Below are positions 1-8,152 of a DNA stretch of 45,838 bases, in pieces. Made by a program: the position numbers and the translations under genes. This DNA comes from Methanothrix sp. (GTDB lineage: Archaea > Halobacteriota > Methanosarcinia > Methanotrichales > Methanotrichaceae). Where the stretch lies: NCBI GenBank assembly GCA_025361645.1, contig JANYKI010000077.1, positions 1 through 45,838 of the forward strand, in the 5' to 3' direction. The notes under the pieces were generated by a model. It saw nothing but the letters and a program-made list of their open reading frames with translations, did no database searches and had not been told where the DNA came from. How positions within the stretch are numbered: the stretch's first letter is position 1; each line of letters begins with the position of its first letter.

Positions 1-2
1 TC

Positions 3-542
3 TCAAATGGCGAGAAGATTGATAATCCTAGATTCTTCCGAGAAGATGAGTTGGCATTAGCCAAAGCACAAAGCAAACGCGATAAGCTTCCTAAAGGATC
101 TTCTCTCAGACGAAAAGCGTCCAAAGTGGTAACTAGAATTCATGAAAGAATCGGAGACAAAAGAACCGATTTCTCCAATCAGGTTAGTCGCCGATTGGTA
201 AACCGTTTCGGCGTAATAGTCTTTGAAGATCTTGATATTAAGAACATGCTCAAGAATCATCACCTGGCAAAATCCATCTCGGACGTTGCATGGGGAATGC
301 TGGTAAAAGCAACCGAGAGCAAAGCAGAATACGCTGGCTCTAAGGTTGTCCTGGTTGATCCCAAGTACACTTCTCAGATGTGTTCACGGTGCGGCATGAT
401 AGCCAAAAAAGATCTCTCTGAAAGAATCCATAACTGCTCGGAATGTGGCTTGACTATGGACAGAGATCTCAATGCAGCAATCAACATTCTCAGACAGGGG
501 ATGCAGTCTGTTCGCAAAAGCGATAGAAGCCCCGTCCTTTAG
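3..542 (+). CDS. tnpB: TnpB (IS200/IS605 OrfB), partial at left edge
   Basis: This is the C-terminal part of a TnpB RNA-guided nuclease. The reading frame is open from base 3, and an upstream family segment (NGEKIDNPRFF) is readable before the first TTG at 51, so the gene begins outside the window. Visible marks are the second RuvC carboxylate in VFEDLDI, the zinc-ribbon pairs CSRCG and CSECG, and the last RuvC aspartate in DRDLNAAINI. The stop codon lies inside the right-end hairpin at 530-549. The gene runs in the same direction as the aldehyde dehydrogenase that follows about 30 bases later. TnpB in this family cuts DNA using a guide RNA derived from the element's right end. No TnpA is visible. 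Confidence 0.9.
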   Translation, partial: SNGEKIDNPRFFREDELALAKAQSKRDKLPKGSSLRRKASKVVTRIHERIGDKRTDFSNQVSRRLVNRFGVIVFEDLDIKNMLKNHHLAKSISDVAWGMLVKATESKAEYAGSKVVLVDPKYTSQMCSRCGMIAKKDLSERIHNCSECGLTMDRDLNAAINILRQGMQSVRKSDRSPVL

Positions 543-549
543 GGCGGGG
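530..549 (+). repeat. Right-end hairpin of TnpB element 1
   Basis: The 20-base palindrome CCCCGTCCTTTAGGGCGGGG folds into a GC-rich stem. The identical sequence occurs on the minus strand at 8126-8145, beyond the second tnpB. It is best read as the element's right end and the 3' end of the TnpB guide RNA, with the bases after 549 in the guide position. The stop codon of tnpB 1 (540-542) sits within it. Confidence 0.75.
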
Positions 550-576
550 AGCGTTCACGTTTAGGATTTGATACAA

Positions 577-2091
577 ATGGCAAACGGTGATTTAGACCTG
601 GAATTAAGCTCCGCCTTTGACGGAATTTATGACACACAAAACGGAATTGCCGTCTTCAAGATGCTGATAGACGGTAACTGGCGAAGTAGCGAGAGAGGAG
701 AGCTGCTGGACGTTCATACCCCAATCGACGGCAGCATCGTGGCAAAGGCCCAGATGGCAACTGTAAGCGATGTCATTTCAGCAACGAAGGCGGCCAAAGA
801 GAAAAAGGGAATCAATGAACTGCCTGGCAGGGAACGCATCGAGATCTTTGAACGCGCCGTAGCCCTGATGGAAAAGCACCGGGACGAGTTCGTGCGTGTG
901 CTTCAGATTGAGGCCGGCAAGACAAAAAGCGATGCAAAAGGAGAGTTCGATGCTGCCGTGCAGAGGCTACGGCTCTCTAGGCAAGAGGCCGAGCGGTTTT
1001 GGGGAGAGGTAATCCCAGGGGAATGGAACTACAGCACCAAAGAGAAGATGGCCGTTATAATCCGCGAGCCGGTGGGCGTGGTGGCTGCCATTATTCCCTT
1101 CAACTATCCCCTATTCATTGCCGCCGCCAAGATCGTGCCTGCCCTTCTGGCCGGAAACTCGGTGGTCATAAAGCCCTCCAGCAGCAATCCCATATCCGCC
1201 ATCCTGCTGACCAGAGTTCTGGAGAGCGCAGGAGTGCCCAAAGGAAGCATGAACCTGATAACGGGCAGGGGAGAAGAGAGCGGAGACGCGCTGGTAAAGA
1301 GCGAGAATGTGGATATGATCAACTTTACGGGCAGCACTCCAGTGGGAAAAAGGATCTCTCAAATGGCGGTTATGAAAAGGCTTCACCTGGAGCTGGGAGG
1401 AAAGGCCTACGCCCTGGTCCTAGAGGATGCAGATCTGGATCTGGCTGCCGCCAAATGCGTCCATGGATCGTTAAAGTTTGCAGGGCAGAGGTGCGATGCC
1501 GTAAGCGCCATCCTGGCCACAGAGCCAATAGCTGAAACCTTAAGCGTCAAGATAGTTACAGAAGTTGACAAATGGAAACTGGGCGATCCCAGGGACCCAT
1601 CGGTCACCATCGGCCCAGTCATTAGCCTTCGGGCTGCAGCTAGCATAAATGACCTGGTCAAGGATGCCGTAACAAATGGAGCCCAGCTATTGAGGGGTGG
1701 CAAATTCCAGAGCACATACTTTGAGCCCACGGTACTTGACTATGTTCCCCCGCATGCAAAAATTGCCCGAGAAGAGGTCTTTGGGCCAGTGATCAGCATT
1801 ATCCGCTGCAAGGACGAGCAAGAGGCTCTGAATTTTGCCCGACAATCTAATTTCGGCCTGGAGTCATGCGTCTTTACCAGGGACTTCTCCCGCATGTGGC
1901 GCGTGGCCAGGGCCCTGGAATGCGGCGAGGTTACCATCAACGATTATCCATCCCATGGCGTGGGCTATTTCCCATTCGGTGGAATAAAACAATCCGGACT
2001 GGGGCGAGAGGGCATCGGTTACAGCATCGAGGAGATGACCAACCTCAAGACCATCGTCTTTAATTTAGCGCCTGGCAAAAGAGAAATATAG
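577..2091 (+). CDS. Aldehyde dehydrogenase, GapN-like (non-phosphorylating glyceraldehyde-3-phosphate dehydrogenase type)
   Basis: This is an NAD(P)-dependent aldehyde dehydrogenase of about 504 residues, the usual length. It has the family glutamate in LELGGK (E272 counted from the ATG at 577) and the catalytic cysteine in FAGQRCDA (C306), with NFTGSTPVG upstream. The GQRC context and the N-terminal stretch before LIDGNW resemble archaeal GapN, which oxidises glyceraldehyde 3-phosphate to 3-phosphoglycerate. Lactaldehyde or another aldehyde is an alternative substrate. The ATG at 577 is preferred to the TTG at 568, since the GapN-like extension starts there. The TnpB element end lies just upstream and no clear ribosome-binding site separates them. 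The next gene is convergent, with the two stop codons almost touching. Confidence 0.85.
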   Translation: MANGDLDLELSSAFDGIYDTQNGIAVFKMLIDGNWRSSERGELLDVHTPIDGSIVAKAQMATVSDVISATKAAKEKKGINELPGRERIEIFERAVALMEKHRDEFVRVLQIEAGKTKSDAKGEFDAAVQRLRLSRQEAERFWGEVIPGEWNYSTKEKMAVIIREPVGVVAAIIPFNYPLFIAAAKIVPALLAGNSVVIKPSSSNPISAILLTRVLESAGVPKGSMNLITGRGEESGDALVKSENVDMINFTGSTPVGKRISQMAVMKRLHLELGGKAYALVLEDADLDLAAAKCVHGSLKFAGQRCDAVSAILATEPIAETLSVKIVTEVDKWKLGDPRDPSVTIGPVISLRAAASINDLVKDAVTNGAQLLRGGKFQSTYFEPTVLDYVPPHAKIAREEVFGPVISIIRCKDEQEALNFARQSNFGLESCVFTRDFSRMWRVARALECGEVTINDYPSHGVGYFPFGGIKQSGLGREGIGYSIEEMTNLKTIVFNLAPGKREI

Positions 2092-2092
2092 A

Positions 2093-3460
2093 TTATCTTT
2101 TAATGGGGCACGTCCTCGATTTCCAGCCGGCCATGCCTCCTAAAATGACGGCCAGTCTCTTCCAGCCCCGCGCCTTTAGAAAGCTTGCCGCCACCATGGA
2201 TCGCATGCCGCTGCCGCAGAAGACGTATACTTCCATATCTTTAGGCACCTCGTCCAAACTCTTTGCGATAGCAGTAATGGGAATATGCTGTGCTTTGTCG
2301 ATTTTGCCGTCTCTCTCAAGCTCGCTCTCGGATCTGACATCCAATATCCAGATCGGATCACCCTCATCCAGCAGGCGGCAGAGCTCTTGCACGGTAAGCG
2401 TTCTGATGGCAGACGACTCCAGTCCGGACATATGCCAGTTCAGCATGCCTCCCGCCAAAAATCCGGCGATGTCATCGAACCCCAGGCGCAGGAGAATGGC
2501 AGCTATGTTCTCGACAAAATTGCCCTCGCCAACGAGAAGAATGGGCCGGTCGTAGCTAAGAAACCAGCCGGCAAAGCTGGCTAAACCCTCCAGCCAGATG
2601 GATTGAGAGCCAGGAACGTGAGCGGCCCCGAAGGCCAGCTCCTGGCGCGTGTCCAGAATCTGAGCATTCTGCTTCTCGGAAAGGGCAAAAAAGCTCTTGG
2701 CATCCAGGGGCTGAGGGGACGGCAGGGCTCCCAGAATCGGCCTGCCTTCCAGATTCACCTTTTCCATGCGGCGGAAATAGGGAGGCCTATCCAGCTGGCT
2801 CTTTAACATTGAGGCCACAAACTGCTCTTGGCTCTCCTGCAGCCTGGCATTGTGCTTTTTCTCTAGACCAATGGTAGTCCAGAGACGCTCGGCAATTAAC
2901 TCGCCGCACACCGAGCCGGACCCATGCGCCGGGCAGAGGATGACCTCGTCGCCCAGCGGCAGCAGCCGCTTGAAGAGGCTCTCGTAAAGCAGTCCGGCAT
3001 TTTCCGCGGCCAAATCTTTGCCCATCAGATCGATTCTGCCCACCTCTCCGGCAAAGAGGGTGTCCCCGCAAAAGAGCATCCAGGGAATGCCGGACGGATC
3101 GCGTAGCAGGTAACTCATGCTTCCCGGAGTGTGGCCGGGCGTGGCAATGGCCTCGACCTCCAGGCGGCCCACCTTCCATTTCTGGCCGGCAGTGACAGGC
3201 CGTCCGTACTGGTATTCCCATTGATCGTCGGCATGCCAGACCTGTGCCCCCGTCCGTCCGGCCAGCTCCATCGATCCCACAAAATAATCCTCATTCCTGT
3301 GCGTCTCCAGGACGTAAGCAATCCTCATGCCCGCCTCGGTGGCCATTTTTATATAGTCATCAACGTCTCTTCTGGGATCAATTACCAGAGCCTGGTTCTT
3401 GTCGCCTACCAGATAGGAGTAATGAGCAAGGCCTGCAGAGACAATCCTTTCCAAGAGCAT
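2093..3460 (-). CDS. MBL-fold hydrolase with two rhodanese domains
   Basis: This 455-residue fusion starts with a metallo-beta-lactamase-fold domain (about 1-240), related to persulfide dioxygenase and glyoxalase II. Two rhodanese domains follow (about 255-350 and 360-450). The MBL domain keeps GHTPGS, FCGDTLF and PAHG, but its first metal motif reads THRNEDY (residues 53-59) instead of THxHxDH. Two histidine ligands are therefore replaced, by Asn56 and Tyr59. The first rhodanese domain lacks an active cysteine (VGEGN). The second has CGSGMRS with Cys415. The likely role is handling sulfane sulfur or persulfides, but the substrate cannot be read from sequence. The protein has no signal peptide and is probably cytoplasmic. 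Confidence 0.85.
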   Translation of the reverse strand: MLLERIVSAGLAHYSYLVGDKNQALVIDPRRDVDDYIKMATEAGMRIAYVLETHRNEDYFVGSMELAGRTGAQVWHADDQWEYQYGRPVTAGQKWKVGRLEVEAIATPGHTPGSMSYLLRDPSGIPWMLFCGDTLFAGEVGRIDLMGKDLAAENAGLLYESLFKRLLPLGDEVILCPAHGSGSVCGELIAERLWTTIGLEKKHNARLQESQEQFVASMLKSQLDRPPYFRRMEKVNLEGRPILGALPSPQPLDAKSFFALSEKQNAQILDTRQELAFGAAHVPGSQSIWLEGLASFAGWFLSYDRPILLVGEGNFVENIAAILLRLGFDDIAGFLAGGMLNWHMSGLESSAIRTLTVQELCRLLDEGDPIWILDVRSESELERDGKIDKAQHIPITAIAKSLDEVPKDMEVYVFCGSGMRSMVAASFLKARGWKRLAVILGGMAGWKSRTCPIKR

Positions 3461-3474
3461 TTATTACACCCCTA

Positions 3475-4158
3475 TTAACGAGATATGTGATTGCATTTTT
3501 TGCAATTAAAGACATCCTCTGCGCTGAGAAGCACCGGTTTTGGGGGATAAATATCATAACTTCCGCCACAGCAATTGAGCCAGCTATCTGCAAAGCTCTT
3601 TTTAGAGTAGCTATTATTAATAGCAAAATTTTTGGATATATGATATGTGCCAATGTATTCCTCTTCGATCTCTATGGCCGGATTTTTCCAGGCATGGCCA
3701 TCGCTCCCAGAAAGCACACCGATATGGACCTTGCCGCTCGTGACGGTTTCATCGATCTGCATCTTTGTTGTGGCAAAGTTTATGTTCTCGTAATCGCCCC
3801 GCATGCTACGTGAAGTGGCCGCATATTCCGTTCTCCCTGAAACTTCCTCTGCAAAGCCTACCTCGTGACTCATCGACGTGGCGGAATTGGCATTAGAAAG
3901 CTCTGTTCGGCTGCCGATTTTAGAGCCAACGGCAATGGGATGAGATGAATAGTAGCCGCTTCCTACGGTTAGGTCCACGGGAGCGCCGGTGATTATGTTT
4001 TGGCCGATAAAAGAGATAGACGAATTATTGTAAGATGAATTGCCCTGGATAAAATTTTCAGAAACGGAATCCTCAGAAAACGCGGCAGCGACACCTGTTG
4101 CCGCAAGCGAAAGCATGACTGATGAGGATAATAATAACACAATAATTCTATTTTGCAT
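3475..4158 (-). CDS. Secreted protein of unknown function
   Basis: I do not recognise this family. It is about 227 residues with a clear signal peptide (a positive residue after MQN, then a hydrophobic core ending near VAAAFS). A serine/asparagine-rich mature region follows. The C-terminus is cysteine-rich, with a CCGGS pair and a CKKC pair near the end, which could bind a metal or form disulfides. I chose the ATG at 4158 because it gives a compact signal peptide. An in-frame start at 4170 would add four residues. The gene lies downstream of the HPPD-like gene on the same strand after a 50-base gap, so it may have its own promoter. Confidence 0.6.
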   Translation of the reverse strand: MQNRIIVLLLSSSVMLSLAATGVAAAFSEDSVSENFIQGNSSYNNSSISFIGQNIITGAPVDLTVGSGYYSSHPIAVGSKIGSRTELSNANSATSMSHEVGFAEEVSGRTEYAATSRSMRGDYENINFATTKMQIDETVTSGKVHIGVLSGSDGHAWKNPAIEIEEEYIGTYHISKNFAINNSYSKKSFADSWLNCCGGSYDIYPPKPVLLSAEDVFNCKKCNHISR

Positions 4159-4209
4159 GGTTGTAAGCACCGTTTTAATATCGAATGCTATGCTTATATT
4201 TATTTCTGT

Positions 4210-5337
4210 TCACTGCTTTGCCGTGGCGGCCGTCAGGCTGGTCACATTTGATTTGGTGAAGAAGCCGTCAAAATCGCCATATCGATGAATATACTCTAAA
4301 ACCAGGAGAGTATTTTTAGAAGGCTGGCTGAAGATCTGCTTCAGCCCTTCCTCAGGAGAGCCTACCAAATCGAGGAGGAACTTCATTCCATCTCGTCTCA
4401 GAGCCTCTACCGTCGCAACAATTTCTTCCGTATGGAAGGCAATGTGATGGACGCGAGGGCCGAAGTTGCTGATGAACTTCTCTGTGGGCCCGGAGGCTTC
4501 CTGGCTGACAAAAGGAGTAATACCGGAGGTGAAGACCATAGCAAAGTCCGAAGAGGAGAGGCGGGCTACGCTGGTGATGGAATTGAGGCTTTTCACATAA
4601 ATGGCGAAATCAAAATTGTAGTTGGTGAGCCGCATGAATTCCAGAATAGCAGGATCGCGATCCTGAGCCCTGACCCGGGTGGCGGCGTGGTCCAGCCAGC
4701 GGATATTGCGGGTTTGAGAGGTGCTGGCGGGTAAACTTGCTGATGAGCTGGCAAAATACTCGGGCTTTTCCATATTCCATTCAATACGTTGGCTTTCTGG
4801 AGAGGAATAGATGCCCCTCTCGCCCTTCCATTCAATGAATCCAAGAGAATTTCCGGTAAACTTGGAAGGCATTGTCTGGATAAAAAAGTAGTTGTCAAAA
4901 TCAAGTATTTCGCTTTGGAATTTTACGTTTGCCAGGGCTTGCAGGGATACATACCTCTCGATATCAGAGATCTCAAAGACGAAAGTCTCCAGACGGGTGT
5001 TGGGCAAATCGCGGGTCTGCGGTGCGACATTGATCTCCAGGAAGGGATTGCTGCCCTTTAGCCGGGAGCGGATGAGGAAATCTGCCGAGCGAAACTTGGC
5101 AGAGCCTGGGACTTTGAGAACAGAGGTTCTATGGGTTGTATCCATAAATGCCTCCTGAAACTGAAGGCCGCTATATCTGATGAGCTCCTCGACGGCAGCT
5201 TTTTGCAGATGCGGCTCGGTGTTGATGATTACTGCCTGAAGACCGCCCACCAGGCCATCCAGCCCAAAGAGCCTTCGCTCTTCCATGATGCGGTCCGCCT
5301 CTTTTCTCAAAATTTCATCGCTGTTTTGCAGATCCAT
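4210..5337 (-). CDS. 4-hydroxyphenylpyruvate dioxygenase-like VOC protein
   Basis: This 375-residue protein has the two-domain vicinal-oxygen-chelate layout of HPPD and hydroxymandelate synthase. The C-terminal half carries the iron-binding set of that family: His217 in LDHAA, His298 in VHHIAF and Glu348 in LVLEYIHR. The metal site therefore looks intact. A GLKQIFSQP segment and an HRYGDFDGFF tail match the HPPD C-terminus. Known HPPDs need O2, which is unexpected in a strict anaerobe, so the true reaction may differ or serve oxygen detoxification. The cupin gene precedes it by 3 bases on the same strand, so the two are probably co-transcribed and translationally linked. Confidence 0.75.
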   Translation of the reverse strand: MDLQNSDEILRKEADRIMEERRLFGLDGLVGGLQAVIINTEPHLQKAAVEELIRYSGLQFQEAFMDTTHRTSVLKVPGSAKFRSADFLIRSRLKGSNPFLEINVAPQTRDLPNTRLETFVFEISDIERYVSLQALANVKFQSEILDFDNYFFIQTMPSKFTGNSLGFIEWKGERGIYSSPESQRIEWNMEKPEYFASSSASLPASTSQTRNIRWLDHAATRVRAQDRDPAILEFMRLTNYNFDFAIYVKSLNSITSVARLSSSDFAMVFTSGITPFVSQEASGPTEKFISNFGPRVHHIAFHTEEIVATVEALRRDGMKFLLDLVGSPEEGLKQIFSQPSKNTLLVLEYIHRYGDFDGFFTKSNVTSLTAATAKQ

Positions 5338-5340
5338 TTT

Positions 5341-5700
5341 TCATACCTCTTCATCTTCCGCTCGCCAAGAGGGGCTAACTATGCAAATGAATTTTAGAAT
5401 AATGTCACCAGTATTTAGGATATGTTGCCAGGAGCCGGGCGGGATTAAGACGGCCTGGCCGGCTTGAACCTGGGCCATCTCGGAGTCGATGTGCATCTCA
5501 CCCACACCCTCCAAGATAAAGTAGACCTCCGTAGATGTTTTCAGCCGATGAGGAAGAGATGCCGCGCCGGGCTGCAATACGGCGTGGGCGATGCTGTAGG
5601 GAAGATCCAGCTCCTCCCGACCAGGATGAAGAAGCTCGCAGACAGAAGTATTATCCGCCGCCTGAAAGTATCTGCATTTTGCCAAATCTTTTATGATCAT
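5341..5700 (-). CDS. Small cupin-domain protein
   Basis: This 119-residue single cupin fold has motif 1 as PHRLKTSTEVYFILEG and motif 2 as PPGSWQHILN. Motif 1 keeps one histidine and the glutamate but lacks the second histidine of HxH. Motif 2 keeps its histidine, so a metal site is possible but not canonical. Small cupins act as sugar- or metabolite-modifying enzymes or as binding modules. The stop codon is 3 bases before the HPPD-like start, which argues for a joint function. The start is divergent from queE, with a shared 95-base promoter region (5701-5795). Confidence 0.75.
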   Translation of the reverse strand: MIIKDLAKCRYFQAADNTSVCELLHPGREELDLPYSIAHAVLQPGAASLPHRLKTSTEVYFILEGVGEMHIDSEMAQVQAGQAVLIPPGSWQHILNTGDIILKFICIVSPSWRAEDEEV

Positions 5701-5795
5701 TTTAGGAGGCTCCCTTCCTTAGTCCATTTCCCTTAATTGCCATTACTACTACATAAGGAGAGCATTTATCTTAGTTGGGATGAGAAAGAGGCCAA

Positions 5796-6395
5796 ATGCG
5801 CCTGATAGAGATATTTTATTCCATACAGGGCGAGGGCCCGGCCATGGGAAGACCGGCCACCTTCGTTCGGCTGGCCGGCTGCAACCTTCGTTGCCAGGGA
5901 TGCGACACAGACGATAAGCCATGCCGGGAATTATCCGTTCCTGATGTGCTGGCGAGCCTTCAAGGCAATAGAGTAGTCATCACGGGAGGAGAGCCCACCC
6001 TGCAGATGAGGGAGCTGTCGGAATTGATATCTCTGCTAAAGACCCAGGAAAAAGAGATTCACATTGAGACCAATGGCACCAACCTCATTCCAGAAGAGAT
6101 CCTGGAAAAGATTAATTACGCGGTAGTCAGCCCCAAGCGCGGATCGGATTTCCATCTCGACTTTTGGGCCGGCAAAAAGAATGTCCACCTCAAATTTGTA
6201 TTGGGCAAAGCTCCCTGGTGCTGGACCTCTGCACTCTTAGAGGATCTTGTCCCCTCCCTGGTAAAGGAGAGAATCTGGATTATGGCCTACGGCACAGACC
6301 AGGATATGCAGGGAGCCCGAGTGGCCTGGGATCTGGCGCTGCATTTAGGCGTCAACTACTCCGACCGGCTGCATATCCGGCTGAAGAGAAGATAG
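5796..6395 (+). CDS. queE: 7-carboxy-7-deazaguanine synthase (QueE)
   Basis: This radical-SAM enzyme converts 6-carboxy-tetrahydropterin to 7-carboxy-7-deazaguanine, a step toward archaeosine in archaeal tRNA. The 199-residue protein begins with the QueE signature FYSIQGEG. It carries the family CX3CX2C cluster motif at Cys29, Cys33 and Cys36, and ITGGEPTLQ for SAM and substrate binding. The length fits the family. The start ATG follows a GA-rich stretch (AAAGAGG) at suitable spacing. It is convergent with the kinase gene downstream, and no other deazaguanine genes lie in the window. Confidence 0.93.
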   Translation: MRLIEIFYSIQGEGPAMGRPATFVRLAGCNLRCQGCDTDDKPCRELSVPDVLASLQGNRVVITGGEPTLQMRELSELISLLKTQEKEIHIETNGTNLIPEEILEKINYAVVSPKRGSDFHLDFWAGKKNVHLKFVLGKAPWCWTSALLEDLVPSLVKERIWIMAYGTDQDMQGARVAWDLALHLGVNYSDRLHIRLKRR

Positions 6396-6403
6396 ATTAG
6401 TCC

Positions 6404-7354
6404 TCAGCCACGAATGCTCTCTAAGCACGCTTCTGCCTCACGAAATACAAAGGCCCTTTCATCCGGTCCCAGCCCCAGCTTTGCCATCCTCAGCAGTCCC
6501 TGGCTCATGAAGAAGGGAAGGACGCGGGTGATGGCATAAAACTCAGGTTCATTGCCGGCGTATCGCCAGAGATAATGGCCGATGTAAGGCTCAGCATTCC
6601 TGCCACCCCCCCGGTGAAAGGCAAAATAGAACTTAAGCTCAGCAGCAACAATGCCCAGGTCGTGCACGGGATTGGCGTGCTCCCTCGAACTTTCCAGGTC
6701 CAGCATATAGACCTTGCTCTGGCGAAACAGGTAATTCATGGGATTTGCATCACCATGCACCCGGCAGCCATGGGACCTGTTCAGAAACGGGCTATGCCAC
6801 CATTCCCCCAGAAGACGGTTATATTTAGTTCTGGTTACATTGTCCAGACGAAGCTGATCTAAGTTTTTATGAAACCCTGCGAATACTTTTTCTTTCCAGT
6901 ATTCGCATCTTGTTTGATCGTGCAGCCTTCTTTGCAGTGATGCGATGGCGGTGAGCCTGTCGTACAGTCCGTCATCCCTCTTCAGGTATTTGTAGAAAGA
7001 TTTGCCCTGGATATATTCCGTAAGCAAGGCAGCGTGGAAATCCCTATGCATGGCCAGGGGCCGGGGAATATCAACCAGCGGCTCGATTTTCTTGAGAGTA
7101 TAATACTCATTTTCCATAGCCTGGACGGGATCGTACCTTCTCGTACCGCTCAAATGCTCGCCATAGAACTTGGCGACCACGCTTAATCCAGACGCGGGAA
7201 ATTCATAGCGACAGACAGTATGCGAGGCGGGCATAACCTTGTAGACATTGACTTTGCCGCCCCGATTCCCGATCCTCTCGCCCAGCACCGCCACCAGCCA
7301 TTCCCGAAAGGCGTTTCCAGGACCTAAAGTGTCTACGTACTTTTCTCTTGCCAT
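6404..7354 (-). CDS. Aminoglycoside/choline-kinase-like phosphotransferase
   Basis: This 316-residue protein has an APH-type kinase fold. The catalytic loop reads HGDANPMN (residues 200-207, with Asp202 as base and Asn207 as metal ligand), and MLDLES (Asp219) is the DFG-like metal site. The substrate is unknown. Aminoglycoside resistance is unlikely in a methanogen, and relatives phosphorylate small metabolites or sugars. It lies 24 bases downstream of a HAD phosphatase on the same strand, so a kinase-phosphatase pair acting on related metabolites is plausible, but this is inference. Confidence 0.75.
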   Translation of the reverse strand: MAREKYVDTLGPGNAFREWLVAVLGERIGNRGGKVNVYKVMPASHTVCRYEFPASGLSVVAKFYGEHLSGTRRYDPVQAMENEYYTLKKIEPLVDIPRPLAMHRDFHAALLTEYIQGKSFYKYLKRDDGLYDRLTAIASLQRRLHDQTRCEYWKEKVFAGFHKNLDQLRLDNVTRTKYNRLLGEWWHSPFLNRSHGCRVHGDANPMNYLFRQSKVYMLDLESSREHANPVHDLGIVAAELKFYFAFHRGGGRNAEPYIGHYLWRYAGNEPEFYAITRVLPFFMSQGLLRMAKLGLGPDERAFVFREAEACLESIRG

Positions 7355-7378
7355 TTGTTCCCAATCCCATTTATCAGC

Positions 7379-8050
7379 TCAGCCTAACAGCGTCCAGACT
7401 TCTTCGATATGCATAGCCCTCATGCCCAACCGGGAGGACGGAACAATGTCATTCTCGAAGCTGTCGCCGATGCACATGATCTCCTCCGGCTCTCTGCCCA
7501 TCAGCCTGGCCGCTTCAAGAAAGATCCTGGGGTCGGGCTTTTTATGGCCGAAATCTGAGGAGAAAATCACATGAGTGAACTGCTCGTAAAGACCGAAATA
7601 TCTCATCTCCTGCTCTGAGAACGACCTCTGGCCGTTGGAGACAATGACCTTGGGGTAGCTTTTCAGCTCTTGCAATAGGTGCAGGCTTTGAGGAAAGAGC
7701 TGCAATCGGCGCAGTGATCCGGCCCGAAAAGTGCGAGCCGTCTCAACTCCCAGCCTATCCTCGTCGATATCCCGGAGGGCATGGCTCTTGCAGATTCTGG
7801 CAAAGATCTCCTCCACCCGGATCTCAGGATGCTTCTCCCACTTAGTTTCCATCCCCTCTCTAGCCATCCGCCTGTACTCATTCAACAGATCCTCTGCCGA
7901 GATCTTAACGCCCTGGTAGATCAGCCACTTGCTGACAGCCTCATAGGCATTGATGCTCTCCTCATCGGTATCGATGTCAATCAAGGTGTTGTAAAGGTCG
8001 AATATAATTCCCTTGATTCCCAGAATTCCCTTTTCCTCCAGCTTTGCCAT
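7379..8050 (-). CDS. HAD-family hydrolase
   Basis: This 223-residue HAD superfamily protein has the nucleophile motif FDLYNTL (Asp18, with Tyr at the second position as in haloacid-dehalogenase-type members). Motif II is VSNGQ, motif III lies around the lysines of GHKKPDP, and motif IV is GDSFENDI. An alpha-helical cap probably lies between residues 30 and 110. It is likely a phosphatase of small metabolites. It forms a same-strand pair with the APH-like kinase. The second TnpB element ends about 75 bases upstream of its start codon, pointing the same way. Confidence 0.85.
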   Translation of the reverse strand: MAKLEEKGILGIKGIIFDLYNTLIDIDTDEESINAYEAVSKWLIYQGVKISAEDLLNEYRRMAREGMETKWEKHPEIRVEEIFARICKSHALRDIDEDRLGVETARTFRAGSLRRLQLFPQSLHLLQELKSYPKVIVSNGQRSFSEQEMRYFGLYEQFTHVIFSSDFGHKKPDPRIFLEAARLMGREPEEIMCIGDSFENDIVPSSRLGMRAMHIEEVWTLLG

Positions 8051-8125
8051 TTCTCTAGCCTCGCCCTAAGGACCCGAAAAAGTGCCTCATCATATTTTAT
8101 AAGAGCGTCGCACCTTTGTCAACTA

Positions 8126-8145
8126 CCCCGCCCTAAAGGACGGGG
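8126..8145 (-). repeat. Right-end hairpin of TnpB element 2
   Basis: Read on the minus strand, this is the same 20-base palindrome as at 530-549 (CCCCGTCCTTTAGGGCGGGG). It lies 7 bases beyond the tnpB stop codon. It probably forms the 3' end of the guide RNA and marks the right end of the element. Confidence 0.75.
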
Positions 8146-8152
8146 CTTGTAG

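Noticed and set aside
999-1535. Long alternative-frame ORF inside the aldehyde dehydrogenase gene
   Set aside because: It overlaps a clear dehydrogenase frame and has an arginine/glycine-rich shadow composition with no recognisable domain.
3244-3813. 189-codon plus-strand ORF across the MBL gene and the secreted-protein gene
   Set aside because: It spans two well-supported minus-strand genes and shows no domain.
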